NCBI RefSeq assembly: GCF_031202305.1
Contig: NZ_CP101731.1
Coordinates: 3,823,507-3,887,506 of the forward strand
Direction: 5' to 3'
DNA: 64,000 nucleotides
Source of the DNA: Pelagibacterium sp. 26DY04
GTDB lineage: Bacteria > Pseudomonadota > Alphaproteobacteria > Rhizobiales > Devosiaceae
The notes under the pieces are model-generated. The model saw nothing but the letters and a program-made list of their open reading frames with translations, ran no database searches and was not told where the DNA came from. A program made the position numbers and the translations under genes. Below, piece after piece: positions 30,109 to 39,108 of the stretch (position 1 is its first letter; each line of letters starts with the position of its first letter).

Positions 30109-30130
30109 GGGGTGGAACCCGTCATGTCTA

Positions 30131-30148
30131 AGAATCTAAATAGATTCT
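30131..30148. repeat. Palindrome with two GANTC sites in the AT-rich part of oriC
   Basis: AGAATCTA-AA-TAGATTCT, an 8-bp perfect inverted repeat around AA. It places GAATC and GATTC symmetrically, both substrates of a CcrM-type adenine methylase, next to a T-rich tract. Confidence 0.7.
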
Positions 30149-30295
30149 GTTTTTTCTTTATGGCTGTGTTTTGCACCAATTGTTTGCTGCTCACAACCAG
30201 GGGACCCAAATTGGCGTTGCGTCAGTTGCGCGCGGCGAGGGGGAGTCGATGAACGCCCCGGAAATTGGGGATGGAGCACGGCCAAGCCCCGGCTG

Positions 30296-30310
30296 TTAAT
30301 GGTTCGTTAA
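30296..30310. promoter_or_regulatory. CtrA box 1 in oriC
   Basis: TTAATGGTTCGTTAA, a perfect TTAA-N7-TTAA. Confidence 0.75.
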
Positions 30311-30331
30311 GAGATGTGGCTGTGCAAAAGC

Positions 30332-30346
30332 TTAACGGAAAGTTAA
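30332..30346. promoter_or_regulatory. CtrA box 2 in oriC
   Basis: TTAACGGAAAGTTAA, a perfect TTAA-N7-TTAA. Confidence 0.75.
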
Positions 30347-30415
30347 TGCGATGCCGCCCGTCGGCGCCGGACCTTTTCCCCGGACTTGTCTACAGGGCGA
30401 TGGGCGTGTCCCCAG

Positions 30416-30430
30416 TTAATGGGCTGTTAA
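30416..30430. promoter_or_regulatory. CtrA box 3 in oriC
   Basis: TTAATGGGCTGTTAA, a perfect TTAA-N7-TTAA. Confidence 0.75.
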
Positions 30431-30548
30431 CGCAAAATCGGACGTTGGGGAAAAGATGCGACCGGACAGCCCATTGGGGCGATTTGGCTTTAACTGTTGA
30501 AGCGGGTGTGAAAAACCTCACACCAACAAAGCTCGCAAAGCCCCGGCC

Positions 30549-31151
30549 ATGCTGATCCTTGCTTCAAAAAGTCAAACGCGAAGAACGCTTCTGGAAAACG
30601 CTGGTTTGCGCTTTTCGGTTGCATCGGCGTCAATCGATGAGCGGGAAATCGAAACCGAACTGTTGACCGTCGATCCGAATCGCGCCGCCCTCGCCAGGGA
30701 GCTGGCCGAGGCCAAGACGGTTGCGGTGAGCGCGCGAACCCCCCGAGCCTGGGTGATCGGAGCCGACCAGACGCTCGATTTCGAAGGCAGAGGCTTCCAT
30801 AAGCCTACCGACCGGGCCGAGGCGGCCGAAAGGTTGATGGCGATGGCGGGCAAAGCCCACCAGCTCCATTCGGGCGTGGCGCTGGCTCGAGACGGGGCGA
30901 TCGTCTGGAGCGCGGTGGAAACCGCAACGCTGCGATTCAAATCCTTTTCCCGTCAGACGCTCGAAACCGTGCTCGATCTCGAGGGCGAAGCGATTTTGGC
31001 TTCGGTTGCCGCTTATCGGCTCGAAGGGCCCTCCATTCGCCTTTTCGAGGCTATAGAGGGAGATTATTTCACAATTCTCGGCCTGCCGCTTCTCCCTCTG
31101 CTGGAGGCGCTCGAGCGGCATGCGCCGCAGCTTCTGGAGGCGAGCCGATGA
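30549..31151 (+). CDS. maf: Maf-family nucleotide pyrophosphatase
   Basis: A 200-residue Maf/YhdE-type nucleoside triphosphate pyrophosphatase, acting on non-canonical or modified pyrimidine nucleotides. The substrate loop LILASKSQTRRTLLENAGL and the catalytic region VIGADQTLDFEGRGFHKP are clear. It is the first gene reading away from the origin and overlaps aroE by ATGA. Confidence 0.9.
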   Translation: MLILASKSQTRRTLLENAGLRFSVASASIDEREIETELLTVDPNRAALARELAEAKTVAVSARTPRAWVIGADQTLDFEGRGFHKPTDRAEAAERLMAMAGKAHQLHSGVALARDGAIVWSAVETATLRFKSFSRQTLETVLDLEGEAILASVAAYRLEGPSIRLFEAIEGDYFTILGLPLLPLLEALERHAPQLLEASR

Positions 31152-31975
31152 AAAAGGCATTCGTCATCGGCTGGCCGATCGGCCATTCGAAATCCCCCCT
31201 GATCCATGGCACATGGATTGCCGAACATGGGCTGGACGCCAGCTACGAGCCGATCGCCGTGGCGCCTGCCGATCTGCCGGACTTTATCGAAAGGGTGCGG
31301 AGCGGAGAATTTGCCGGCGGCAACGTCACCATTCCGCACAAGGAAGCGGTGATGGCGCTGATCGACGAGGTCGATCCCCTCGCCGCAAAGATCGGGGCGG
31401 TCAATACGCTGGTGGTCAGCGATGGCCGGATCGCTGGCAGCAATACCGACTATCTGGGATTTCTCGCCAATCTCGATGCCGGCGCGCCGGGCTGGGACCG
31501 CGAACTCGAATCGGCGATCGTTCTGGGCGCGGGCGGCGCTTCGCGCGCCATTCTGGCCGGGCTGATCGACAGGGGTATTGCCCGCATCGACCTGCTCAAC
31601 CGCACCTCCGCCCGAGCCGAGGCCCTGGCGGCCGAGTTCGGCGCGGCGGTCCGACCCGGAGCGCTGGCCGAATTTGCCCGTCAGGCCGGAACGGCCGGGC
31701 TGGTGGTCAACACATCTTCGGTGGGCATGGAAGGCACCGCCTTCGAAGGGGTCGACCTCTCGCTACTTTCGGGTTCGGCGGTCGTGACCGACATCGTTTA
31801 TACACCGCTTGTTACCCCCCTTCTCGCCCAGGCGCGGGACAAAGGGTTGGCCACTGTCGATGGGCTGGGTATGTTGCTTTATCAAGCCGTGCCGGGATTT
31901 GCCGCCTGGTTCGGCACGGATCCGGCGGTAACGGCCGGCCTGCGCCAAAAAGTTCTGGCCGCAATGGGCCAATAA
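31148..31975 (+). CDS. aroE: Shikimate dehydrogenase
   Basis: A 275-residue NADPH-dependent enzyme reducing 3-dehydroshikimate in aromatic amino acid synthesis. The substrate site GWPIGHSKSPLIHG and catalytic Lys65 in NVTIPHKEAV are present, as is the nucleotide-binding GAGGASRAIL. It overlaps maf by 4 bases and precedes coaE by 23 bases, giving the origin-proximal maf-aroE-coaE-dnaQ operon of alphaproteobacteria. Confidence 0.95.
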   Translation: MKKAFVIGWPIGHSKSPLIHGTWIAEHGLDASYEPIAVAPADLPDFIERVRSGEFAGGNVTIPHKEAVMALIDEVDPLAAKIGAVNTLVVSDGRIAGSNTDYLGFLANLDAGAPGWDRELESAIVLGAGGASRAILAGLIDRGIARIDLLNRTSARAEALAAEFGAAVRPGALAEFARQAGTAGLVVNTSSVGMEGTAFEGVDLSLLSGSAVVTDIVYTPLVTPLLAQARDKGLATVDGLGMLLYQAVPGFAAWFGTDPAVTAGLRQKVLAAMGQ

Positions 31976-31998
31976 CAGGGGATTTTACGACCTCATCC

Positions 31999-32592
31999 AT
32001 GCTTCGCGTTGTGCTGACGGGCTCGATCGCCACGGGAAAATCAACGGTTCTGGCGCGATTCGCCGAATGCGGCATCCCCGTCTATTCGGCGGACGAGGCC
32101 GTGCATGACCTCTATGCCGGGGAGGCCGCGCCGCTTGTCGAAACCCTGTTTCCCGGAACGGTCAAGGACGGGGTGGTCGACCGCAAGGCGCTGAGCGCGG
32201 CGATCGCTGTCGAACCGGGCCGGATGTCCGAACTCGAAGAGGTGATCCATCCATTGGTGCGCGAAAAGGCCGTCGAATTTTCCGATGCCTCCGAGGCGGC
32301 CGGCGCCCCCTTGGCGGTGATCGAAATTCCGCTGTTTTACGAGACCGGCTCGCAATATTCGATCGATCGGGTGATCGTCACCCATTGCGATCCGCACATC
32401 CAGCGCCAGCGCGTGCTCGCTCGGCCGGCCATGAACGAAAAAAAGCTCGAACTCATTCTTTCGCGCCAGCTCACCCAGGATGAAAAGCGGGCCCGCGCCG
32501 ATTATGCGATCGACACCTCCGGAACCATGGACGAAACCATCGCCGCGACCGACGCGGTGATCGACAGGTTGCGCGCGGAGGCGGGCCGGTGA
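31999..32592 (+). CDS. coaE: Dephospho-CoA kinase
   Basis: A 197-residue P-loop kinase performing the last step of coenzyme A synthesis. Walker A is GSIATGKST near the N-terminus, followed by the CoaE signature [14 protein letters not shown] and the LID-region [19 protein letters not shown] at 31999 is preferred over the long upstream ORF extension through aroE. It overlaps dnaQ by GTGA. Confidence 0.94.
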   Translation: MLRVVLTGSIATGKSTVLARFAECGIPVYSADEAVHDLYAGEAAPLVETLFPGTVKDGVVDRKALSAAIAVEPGRMSELEEVIHPLVREKAVEFSDASEAAGAPLAVIEIPLFYETGSQYSIDRVIVTHCDPHIQRQRVLARPAMNEKKLELILSRQLTQDEKRARADYAIDTSGTMDETIAATDAVIDRLRAEAGR

Positions 32593-33320
32593 ATCTTTTG
32601 CGCGAGATCGTCCTCGATACCGAAACCACCGGACTTTCCCCGGCCGGAGGCGACAGGCTCGTCGAAATCGGGTGCGTCGAGCTCATCAACCACGTGCCGA
32701 CCGGCCGGCATCACCACATCTATATCAATCCCGAACGCGACATGCCCGAGGAGGCGTTCCGCGTGCACGGGCTTTCCGACGAGTTCCTGCGTGACAAGCC
32801 CAAATTTTCCGAAGTGGCCCAGGGGTTCGTCGATTTCATCGGCAACGACACGCTCGTCATCCACAATGCGCCCTTCGACATGGGGTTCTTGAACGCCGAA
32901 CTCGAATGGTGCGGGCGGCCGCGACTCACCAATGAGGTGATCGACACGGTGATGCTGGCCCGATCCATCCATCCGGGCGCCAGGGTAAGCCTCGATGCGC
33001 TCTGCAAACATTACGGCATCGACAATTCCCGCCGCACGCTGCACGGGGCGCTGCTCGACAGCGAGATCCTGGCCGAGGTCTATCTCGAGCTGATCGGGGG
33101 CCGGCAGGTGGCGCTGGCTCTTTCGGCCGAAACCGAGATCGCCATACGCGGCAGCGGCACCAGGGCTCCGGCGCGTCAGCGACCCACCCCCCTGCCCAGT
33201 CGGCTCACGCTCGAGGAACGAACCGCCCATGCCGCCTTCATCGCCGAAATGGGCGATAGCGCGCTCTGGCTCAAATACCAGGCTGTCGAGATCGAAATCC
33301 GCCAGATGGAAAGCGCATGA
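32589..33320 (+). CDS. dnaQ: DNA polymerase III subunit epsilon (proofreading exonuclease)
   Basis: A 243-residue DEDDh 3'-5' exonuclease. ExoI motif [12 protein letters not shown] holds the first catalytic Asp and Glu, ExoII is [10 protein letters not shown], and ExoIII is [14 protein letters not shown]. The C-terminal tail should contact the alpha subunit. GTG at 32589 overlaps the coaE stop. It ends the operon at a shared hairpin terminator. Confidence 0.95.
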   Translation: MNLLREIVLDTETTGLSPAGGDRLVEIGCVELINHVPTGRHHHIYINPERDMPEEAFRVHGLSDEFLRDKPKFSEVAQGFVDFIGNDTLVIHNAPFDMGFLNAELEWCGRPRLTNEVIDTVMLARSIHPGARVSLDALCKHYGIDNSRRTLHGALLDSEILAEVYLELIGGRQVALALSAETEIAIRGSGTRAPARQRPTPLPSRLTLEERTAHAAFIAEMGDSALWLKYQAVEIEIRQMESA

Positions 33321-33348
33321 AAAAAGCCCCGGTCTTCCGGGGCTTTTT
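33321..33348. terminator. Bidirectional terminator between dnaQ and secB
   Basis: Stem AAGCCCCGG (33324-33332) / CCGGGGCTT (33337-33345), with A-run before and T-run after, placed between convergent genes. Confidence 0.9.
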
Positions 33349-33372
33349 GCTTAAGTTCGAAAAGGGCTCGTT

Positions 33373-33915
33373 CTAGTTGACGGTCGGCTTGGCTTCGTCT
33401 GCCGGCCCGCCGTTCTGTTTGGCCTTCTCGGCCGCGGCGGCGAGGTTGCGGCGGTAGAGGGCAAGGAAATCCACAGGCTCAAGCAGCAGCGGCGGGAAGC
33501 CGCCCGCTTGGATGGTGGAGGCCAGGACCTGACGGGCGAAGGGGAAGATCAGCCGCGGGGCTTCGACCATAAGCAGCGCGCCAAGCTGGTTTTCCGGGAT
33601 GTTGCGGGTGCGGAACAGGCCGCCATAGACCAGCTCGACCGCATAGAGCACCTTGTTGTCGCGCTCGGTCTTGACGTTCAGGCCGATCTCGACGGCGTAG
33701 ACGTCGTCGGCCTGCTTTTTGACCTGGACGTTGATGTTGACGTTCGAGCCGGGGTTGACCTGGCCGGGGACCAGCGAAGCGGGCGCATTGGGATTTTCAA
33801 AGCTCAGATCGCGCACATACTGGCCCACAATGCCGAATGCGGGAGCCTGCGTCGCATCCGGTGCGCCCTCGCCTGCGGCCGCCGGTTGGCCATTGTTCTC
33901 GGTGTCTTCAGCCAT
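33373..33915 (-). CDS. secB: Protein-export chaperone SecB
   Basis: A 180-residue tetrameric cytoplasmic chaperone that delivers preproteins to SecA. The core YVRDLSFENPNAP, VEIGLNVKTERDNK and FPFARQVLASTIQAGGFPPLLLEPVDF are diagnostic. A variable acidic or Ala-rich extension at the N-terminus (about 25 residues) is common in Rhizobiales. Its position beside dnaQ is the usual alphaproteobacterial order. Confidence 0.96.
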   Translation of the reverse strand: MAEDTENNGQPAAAGEGAPDATQAPAFGIVGQYVRDLSFENPNAPASLVPGQVNPGSNVNINVQVKKQADDVYAVEIGLNVKTERDNKVLYAVELVYGGLFRTRNIPENQLGALLMVEAPRLIFPFARQVLASTIQAGGFPPLLLEPVDFLALYRRNLAAAAEKAKQNGGPADEAKPTVN

Positions 33916-34035
33916 TGGCCAATAAGTCCTTCATGTCGTTTTCTCGGCAAGGCAGCCGGCAAAGGCCGCCCAAGCGGTGCGTTTGGCTATCACTTTTGCG
34001 TCCCGCGAACAAGGTTGGCGGGCATGGCTCCGGCT

Positions 34036-34464
34036 TCAGCGATAATCGCCGCTGTCGAGATCGATGGATTTATAGGCTGGCCCCGGCTGGGAGGGGCGGT
34101 AGGTCGAAACCACCACCATGTTGCGGCTCAAAAGCCGGTAGAGCGCGCCGCGCACCGGCGGGATGAGCAGGGCAAAGCCGATGAGGTCGGTCACAAAGCC
34201 GGGAACGACCAGCAACAGGCCGGCCAACGCGATCATCATCATATCGGCGAACTGGCGGGCTGGAACCTCGCCGCGCGCCATCATGGCGCGGCTGTCGAGC
34301 ACCATGCCCAGCCCCTGCCAGCGCACGATCATGATGCCGGCGACGGCCGTGAGGACGATGGCGGCAAGCGTTGCCAGAATGCCAATCTGGCCGCCCACCC
34401 AGATAAAGCCGGCGATCTCGATGAATGGCAGGGCGAGTAGTGCGAGGGCGATGAAACGGGCCAC
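34036..34464 (-). CDS. fxsA: FxsA-family membrane protein
   Basis: A 142-residue inner-membrane protein with three or four hydrophobic segments. The FxsA features are visible as LPFIEIAGFIWVGGQIG and LLVVPGFVTDLIGFALLIPPVR. In E. coli FxsA influences exclusion of phage T7 by F plasmids; the physiological role is unclear. GTG at 34464 is chosen from the family N-terminus; a longer start is possible but poorly supported. It is divergent from the Tim44-like gene. Confidence 0.85.
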   Translation of the reverse strand: MARFIALALLALPFIEIAGFIWVGGQIGILATLAAIVLTAVAGIMIVRWQGLGMVLDSRAMMARGEVPARQFADMMMIALAGLLLVVPGFVTDLIGFALLIPPVRGALYRLLSRNMVVVSTYRPSQPGPAYKSIDLDSGDYR

Positions 34465-34655
34465 GGGCGCTTTCGATCCTTTCTCCGCCGCGATGAACCT
34501 CTGGCACCGGTGCGGCATTGCTATCACAATAATGCCACCGCAAACTGGTTTGCGGGGGCTCGTTTACATATATATAGGACCAAGTGCTCAGTTTGCGACC
34601 CGGCAGCAGGGCCCCGCGAAACCAGACCCCGATTTCGGAGCGAAGAATTTCACTC

Positions 34656-35372
34656 ATGGGCGAATTTTTGGACTTTCCCACCCTCATCGTCATCGTGGTG
34701 GCCATCGTTGTGCTCTTGCGTCTGCGTTCGGTGCTGGGCACCCGCACGGGCAACGAACGGCCGCCCTCTGCGCGCTACGAATCGATTTCGCGCACCCGGC
34801 CCGACAATGACGAGAACGTCGTCCAGATGCCGCGCCGCAATCCGCAGGATACCGCCGAAGCCGAGCGCGCCCAGCGCAAGCTCGAAGCCGAGATCGAGAA
34901 GTTCTCCGCCGGCAAGGCCGAAATCGAAGATGGCCTGCGCGCCATCGCCCAGGCCGATCCCACCTTCTCGCCCAAACAGTTCATCGAAGGCGCCAAATCG
35001 GCCTATGAGATGATCGTCACCGCCTATGCGGCGGGCGACCGCAAGAGCTTGAAGAACCTGCTCGACAAGGATGTCTATGACAGTTTCGAAGCGGCGATCA
35101 TCGAGCGCGAAGCGGCCGGGCACAAGGTGGAGTTCACCTTTGTGGGCCTCTCCAATATCGAGTTTGCCGAAGCCGAGCTCGACAAGCGCAATGCGGTGGT
35201 GACATTGCGGATCGATGCCGAAGTGGTGTCGATCACCCGCGACCGCGAGGGGGAGATCGTCGAGGGCACGCCCGGCCAGGTCGTGGCCATCGCCGACGAG
35301 TGGACCTTCCTGCGCAACACCCGCTCGCGCGATCCCAACTGGAAGCTCGTTGCCACCAACGATTTGGACTGA
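34656..35372 (+). CDS. Tim44/TimA-family membrane-anchored protein
   Basis: A 238-residue protein with one N-terminal transmembrane helix (FPTLIVIVVAIVVLLRLRSVLG), a charged linker, and a C-terminal Tim44-like alpha/beta domain (about residues 85-238). The domain resembles the mitochondrial import motor subunit Tim44. In alphaproteobacteria it is a membrane adaptor of uncertain role. The fxsA - tim44 - smr neighbourhood near secB is recalled from other members of the order. Confidence 0.87.
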   Translation: MGEFLDFPTLIVIVVAIVVLLRLRSVLGTRTGNERPPSARYESISRTRPDNDENVVQMPRRNPQDTAEAERAQRKLEAEIEKFSAGKAEIEDGLRAIAQADPTFSPKQFIEGAKSAYEMIVTAYAAGDRKSLKNLLDKDVYDSFEAAIIEREAAGHKVEFTFVGLSNIEFAEAELDKRNAVVTLRIDAEVVSITRDREGEIVEGTPGQVVAIADEWTFLRNTRSRDPNWKLVATNDLD

Positions 35373-35393
35373 GCCGGCAAGGCTCCGTTTACC

Positions 35394-36005
35394 ATGGCCC
35401 GAAAACCGTCCGGACCGAGATCCAAAAAGCCCGGACCGGTGCGTGACTGGCACCTTTGGAACGCGGTCGGCCAGACGGTCGACCCGCTTCTCAAGCGCAA
35501 GAGTGCCGATCCCAAGGCGCTGCTCGACGCGCTCGAAGAGGCAGGGCAGGAGCCCGATGCAGGCAAGCCGAAGGACAATTCCCCTCGTTTTGCCCGCGCT
35601 CCCCTGCCCTCGACGCGTCCGGTGATCGCCGCCTCCAAGGTGGCGGCCTCGGAAAAATCGATCGAACCCAATCTCAAGCGCCGCCTGTCGCGCGGCCATG
35701 AACCGATCGACGCCACGCTCGACCTTCATGGCATGACCCAGGACCAGGCGCGCGCCGCGCTCGAGCTTTTCGTTCCCGCCCGGGCGGCGCGCGGCGACAG
35801 GACGCTGCTGATCATCACCGGCAAGGGGATCAAGAAAACCGGCTACCTGCAGATGGAGCACAAAGGCATTCTGCGGTCCATGGTGCCGCTCTGGCTCAAC
35901 GCGCCCGAACTGGCTCCGCTTGTGGCCGGAATCGATCCGGCCCACCAAAGCCATGGCGGCGGCGGCGCGCTTTATGTGCGATTGAAACGCAAGAGGCAGA
36001 TGTGA
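35394..36005 (+). CDS. Smr-domain protein
   Basis: A 203-residue protein with a basic N-terminal half and a C-terminal Smr (MutS2-like) domain. LDLHGMTQDQARAAL and ITGKGIKKTGYL are its two characteristic motifs. Smr domains are predicted or shown nucleases acting on DNA or RNA, in ribosome rescue for some homologues. GTGA at its end is shared with the XRE gene. Confidence 0.88.
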   Translation: MARKPSGPRSKKPGPVRDWHLWNAVGQTVDPLLKRKSADPKALLDALEEAGQEPDAGKPKDNSPRFARAPLPSTRPVIAASKVAASEKSIEPNLKRRLSRGHEPIDATLDLHGMTQDQARAALELFVPARAARGDRTLLIITGKGIKKTGYLQMEHKGILRSMVPLWLNAPELAPLVAGIDPAHQSHGGGGALYVRLKRKRQM

Positions 36006-36370
36006 CCCCGCTCGGCGCCAAATTGCGGAAATTGCGGGCCGAGCGCGGCATCGCGTTAAAGGACATGGCCAAGGCGCTCAACGTGTCGAGCGCCTATCTC
36101 TCAGCGCTCGAACACGGCAAGCGCGGCAAGCCGACATGGTTCATGGTCCAGCGCATCATCGCCTATTTCAACGTCATCTGGGACGAGGCCGAGGAAATCC
36201 AGCGGCTGGCGGAAATCTCCGATCCCAAGATGACGATCGATACCTCCGGGATGGTGCCCGAGGCGACGGAATTGACCAACGTCCTGGCCCGCGAAGTGGG
36301 GCGGCTGAGCGCCGAGGATTTTCGCGCCCTGCGCGACGAGGTGATGCGAAGGGCGGTCAAGCGCGGCTAG
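36002..36370 (+). CDS. XRE-family transcriptional regulator
   Basis: A 122-residue protein. The N-terminal helix-turn-helix (residues about 5-65: LRKLRAERGIALKDMAKAL, then NVSSAYLSALEHGKRG) is of the Cro/CI type. The C-terminal half is helical and may dimerise. The start is GTG overlapping the smr stop, so the two are translationally coupled. Target genes are unknown. Confidence 0.88.
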   Translation: MTPLGAKLRKLRAERGIALKDMAKALNVSSAYLSALEHGKRGKPTWFMVQRIIAYFNVIWDEAEEIQRLAEISDPKMTIDTSGMVPEATELTNVLAREVGRLSAEDFRALRDEVMRRAVKRG

Positions 36371-36440
36371 GAGGAACGCCGCAACGGGTTGCGCGTTAAA
36401 GCCGAAAGGCCGGCAAAGCCGGCGTTCGGAGGACCGCACC

Positions 36441-36836
36441 ATGGCATGGCTTTCCCGTCGCGATCTCATCGCTTTCGCCCTCGTCGCCCCGTTCGTCACG
36501 GCAGCACCGGTTTTCGCCCATCACGGCTGGTCGTGGACCAGCGAGGAATGGTTCGAACTCGAGGGCACCTTGACCGATATCTATATCGGCCAGCCCCATC
36601 CCACCCTCACGCTCGATGACGGCACGCGGGAATGGACGGTGGAACTGGCGCCGGTCGATCGCACCCTTGCCACAGGGTTTGACGAAACCACGGTGGCGAA
36701 CGGCGATAGCGTGACCGCCATCGGTCACCGGGCGCTCGAAGAAACCGATTATCGGATGAAGGCGGTGCGGCTGGTGACCGAGGTGGGCACCTTCGATGTC
36801 TATCCCGAATTCGCTGCAGAGTACGATCAGCGCTAG
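36441..36836 (+). CDS. DUF6152 family exported protein
   Basis: A 131-residue protein with a signal peptide of about 26 residues ending PVFA before HHGWSW. The mature part is a small beta-rich domain (IYIGQPHPTLTLDDGTREWTVELAP, GDSVTAIGHRALEETDYRMKA-like) matching what I recall of DUF6152. Function is unknown. The next gene starts directly after its TAG stop, so they form a pair. Confidence 0.75.
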   Translation: MAWLSRRDLIAFALVAPFVTAAPVFAHHGWSWTSEEWFELEGTLTDIYIGQPHPTLTLDDGTREWTVELAPVDRTLATGFDETTVANGDSVTAIGHRALEETDYRMKAVRLVTEVGTFDVYPEFAAEYDQR

Positions 36837-37295
36837 ATGCTGGAAGCGGTCGAGCAACTCCCGCTCGCACAATTCCTGCGGCGCGACATCTACGCCTATC
36901 CCCTGGTCAACGCCCTGCACATCCTCTCGCTGGGCGTGCTGGTCACTACGGCGCTGCTGATGGATTTTCGCATGCTGGGCCTGGGGAAAAAGGTGGCGCT
37001 CGATGCGACGATCGAAACCTTGCGTCCGCTGGCGATCGGCGCGCTTCTGGCCGCGGCCTTGACCGGATTTCTTCTGTTTTCAGTCCAGCCGGACAATTAC
37101 GCCGGCAATCCGGTGTTCATCACCAAGCTCGTGCTGATCGGGTTGGCCTTGGCCAATGCGGGATTTTTCGTTTTCGGCCGCTGGCACGCGGCGCCGCACA
37201 CGCTGATGGCGCGGCTTTCGGCAGCCTTGTCGATCCTGCTGTGGATCGCCGTGCTGCTCGCCGGCCGCGCCATCGCGTTTTTCGGGGGTGACTAA
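36837..37295 (+). CDS. Small membrane protein of the DUF6644 type
   Basis: A 152-residue protein with about four hydrophobic helices, starting with an ATG immediately after the DUF6152 stop. The [15 protein letters not shown] segment, with a conserved His in the first helix, resembles DUF6644/DUF2214 families and CopD-like proteins. A joint role with DUF6152 in metal or haem handling at the membrane is speculation. Its stop overlaps the stop of hslU on the other strand. Confidence 0.7.
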   Translation: MLEAVEQLPLAQFLRRDIYAYPLVNALHILSLGVLVTTALLMDFRMLGLGKKVALDATIETLRPLAIGALLAAALTGFLLFSVQPDNYAGNPVFITKLVLIGLALANAGFFVFGRWHAAPHTLMARLSAALSILLWIAVLLAGRAIAFFGGD

Positions 37296-38602
37296 AGGAT
37301 ATAGCGGCTGAGGTCGGTGTCCCCGGCCATCTTGCCCACGGTCTCGCGGACCCGCTCCCCATTGATGGTCAGCGTTGTGCCCGCCTTGTCGGGGGCTTCG
37401 AATGAGATGTCCTCGACGAGCTTTTCGAGCACGGTCTGCAGCCGGCGCGCGCCGATGTTTTCCACAGTCGCATTGACCGAAACGGCGATATCGGCCACCG
37501 CCTCGATGGCGTCGGGGGTGAATTCGAGGGTGACGTTCTCGGTGCCCATCAGCGCCACATACTGCCGGATCAGCGAATATTCGGTGTCCGAGAGAATGGC
37601 GATGAAGTCCTCGCGCGTCAGCGCCCGTAGCTCCACGCGGATCGGCAGGCGGCCCTGGAGTTCGGGCAAGAGGTCGCTGGGCTTACTTACGTGGAAGGCG
37701 CCCGAGGCGATGAACAGGATATGGTCGGTGTTGACCGGCCCGTATTTGGTCGCAACGGTTGTGCCTTCGATGAGAGGCAGAAGATCGCGCTGCACGCCCT
37801 CACGCGAGGGGCCGCCGGTCACCCCGCCCTCGCGGGCGGCGACCTTGTCGATCTCGTCGATGAAGACGATGCCGTGATTTTCGACAAGCTCGATGGCTTC
37901 GAGGTTGATCTTGTCCTGGTCGAGGAGCTTGTCGGCTTCCTGGTTGATGAGCAGATCGTAGGAATCCTTGACCTTAACGCTGCGCTTCTGCGTGCGGCCG
38001 CCGAACGCCTTGCCGAACATGTCGGAGAGATTGATCATGCCGATGCCGCCGCCCGGCATGCCGGGCATGTCGAACATGGGATTGCCACCGGTCGCGGGTA
38101 CTTCGATCTCGATCTCCTTGTCGTCGAGTTCGTTGGCGCGCAGCTTCTTTCTGAACGCATCGCGGGTCGAGGGCGTCGCGGACTGGCCGACCAGGGCGTC
38201 GATCACCCGCTCCTCGGCATTGAGGTGAGCCTTGGCCTTCACCTCGGCGCGCTTCTTGTCCTTGAGGATGACGATGCCGGCCTCGACCAGATCGCGGATC
38301 ATCTGTTCGACGTCACGGCCCACATAGCCCACTTCGGTGAATTTGGTGGCTTCGACCTTGACGAACGGCGCCTGGGCCAGGCGGGCGAGACGGCGCGAGA
38401 TCTCTGTCTTGCCCACGCCGGTCGGGCCGATCATCAGGATGTTCTTGGGCGAAACCTCGCGCCTTATATCCTCTGGGAGCTGCTGGCGGCGCCAACGGTT
38501 GCGCAGCGCGATGGCCACGGCCCGCTTGGCATCGGACTGGCCCACGATATAGCGGTCGAGTTCGGAAACGATCTCGCGAGGGGAAAAGCTTCTGTCGGTC
38601 AT
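37292..38602 (-). CDS. hslU: ATP-dependent protease ATPase subunit HslU
   Basis: A 436-residue AAA+ unfoldase that feeds HslV. Walker A GPTGVGKT places Lys at 65. The pore-loop sequence VGYVGRDVE, the I-domain (about residues 110-240), Walker [13 protein letters not shown] and the C-terminal docking tail DLSRYIL are all present. It is coupled by overlap to the upstream GNAT gene in the order hslV-GNAT-hslU. Confidence 0.97.
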   Translation of the reverse strand: MTDRSFSPREIVSELDRYIVGQSDAKRAVAIALRNRWRRQQLPEDIRREVSPKNILMIGPTGVGKTEISRRLARLAQAPFVKVEATKFTEVGYVGRDVEQMIRDLVEAGIVILKDKKRAEVKAKAHLNAEERVIDALVGQSATPSTRDAFRKKLRANELDDKEIEIEVPATGGNPMFDMPGMPGGGIGMINLSDMFGKAFGGRTQKRSVKVKDSYDLLINQEADKLLDQDKINLEAIELVENHGIVFIDEIDKVAAREGGVTGGPSREGVQRDLLPLIEGTTVATKYGPVNTDHILFIASGAFHVSKPSDLLPELQGRLPIRVELRALTREDFIAILSDTEYSLIRQYVALMGTENVTLEFTPDAIEAVADIAVSVNATVENIGARRLQTVLEKLVEDISFEAPDKAGTTLTINGERVRETVGKMAGDTDLSRYIL

Positions 38603-39108
38603 TGTTGGTCTTCTTTGTCTAGGAACAGCACCATGAGGTGCTCGTCGATATCCTGATTGTCGATGTGAAGTGCCCTGGGCTCGGTGCCGTATGTGCAGAA
38701 CCCCAGGCGCTTGTAGAGATGGATGGCCGCAACGTTATAGGCGCCCACGCCAAGATGGAGCTGGCGCAGACCCGCGCTCCGGGCGTGCTCGACAAGAGCC
38801 GAAAGCACCTTTTTGCCGATCCCCTGCCCCCGCGCGTCCGAAGCAACGATCATGCCCCAGACATGGCCGCGATGGGCCATTGATGCATGGCGGGGAACGA
38901 AATAGGCGACGGCGCTCAGAAGGCGGTCATTGCCGAGCGCGCCAAGGACGACGTTGTTTTCCAGCGTCCGGCGGTGGTCGTCGAGCGTGAGCCTTGATTC
39001 TGCGCCATAACTGGAGGCGAAGGCCCGCGCATCCGATTTGAGGCCGTCGAGCCGCAGGTCGCGATAGGCCTGGGCGTCGTCCGGCCCCAATTGTCGGATG
39101 GTGGTCAA
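38599..39108 (-). CDS. GNAT-family N-acetyltransferase
   Basis: A 169-residue acetyltransferase with the acetyl-CoA motif [24 protein letters not shown] and motif [18 protein letters not shown]. The substrate is unknown; small amines or protein N-termini are possible. It is sandwiched between hslV and hslU with overlapping stop/start codons on both sides, so it is co-translated with the protease and may act on it or its substrates. Confidence 0.88.
   Translation of the reverse strand: MTTIRQLGPDDAQAYRDLRLDGLKSDARAFASSYGAESRLTLDDHRRTLENNVVLGALGNDRLLSAVAYFVPRHASMAHRGHVWGMIVASDARGQGIGKKVLSALVEHARSAGLRQLHLGVGAYNVAAIHLYKRLGFCTYGTEPRALHIDNQDIDEHLMVLFLDKEDQQ

Larger units (their letters stand above)
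30109..30548. other. Putative chromosome replication origin (oriC) between hemE and maf
   Basis: 440 bases without a gene between divergent hemE and maf. It contains three perfect TTAA-N7-TTAA CtrA motifs (30296-30310, 30332-30346, 30416-30430) and three GANTC sites (30132, 30143, 30243). It also has an AT-rich segment with a perfect palindrome (30131-30148) and DnaA-box-like sequences TTGTCTACA (30386-30394) and TTTTCCCCA on the minus strand (30446-30454). The hemE neighbourhood and these sites mirror Caulobacter oriC. No perfect TTATCCACA is present. Confidence 0.8.

Noticed and set aside
30369..30394. TTTTCCCCG and TTGTCTACA as strong DnaA boxes
   Set aside because: They differ at two or more positions from TTATCCACA. 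I list them only as DnaA-box-like support for the origin, not as separate sites.
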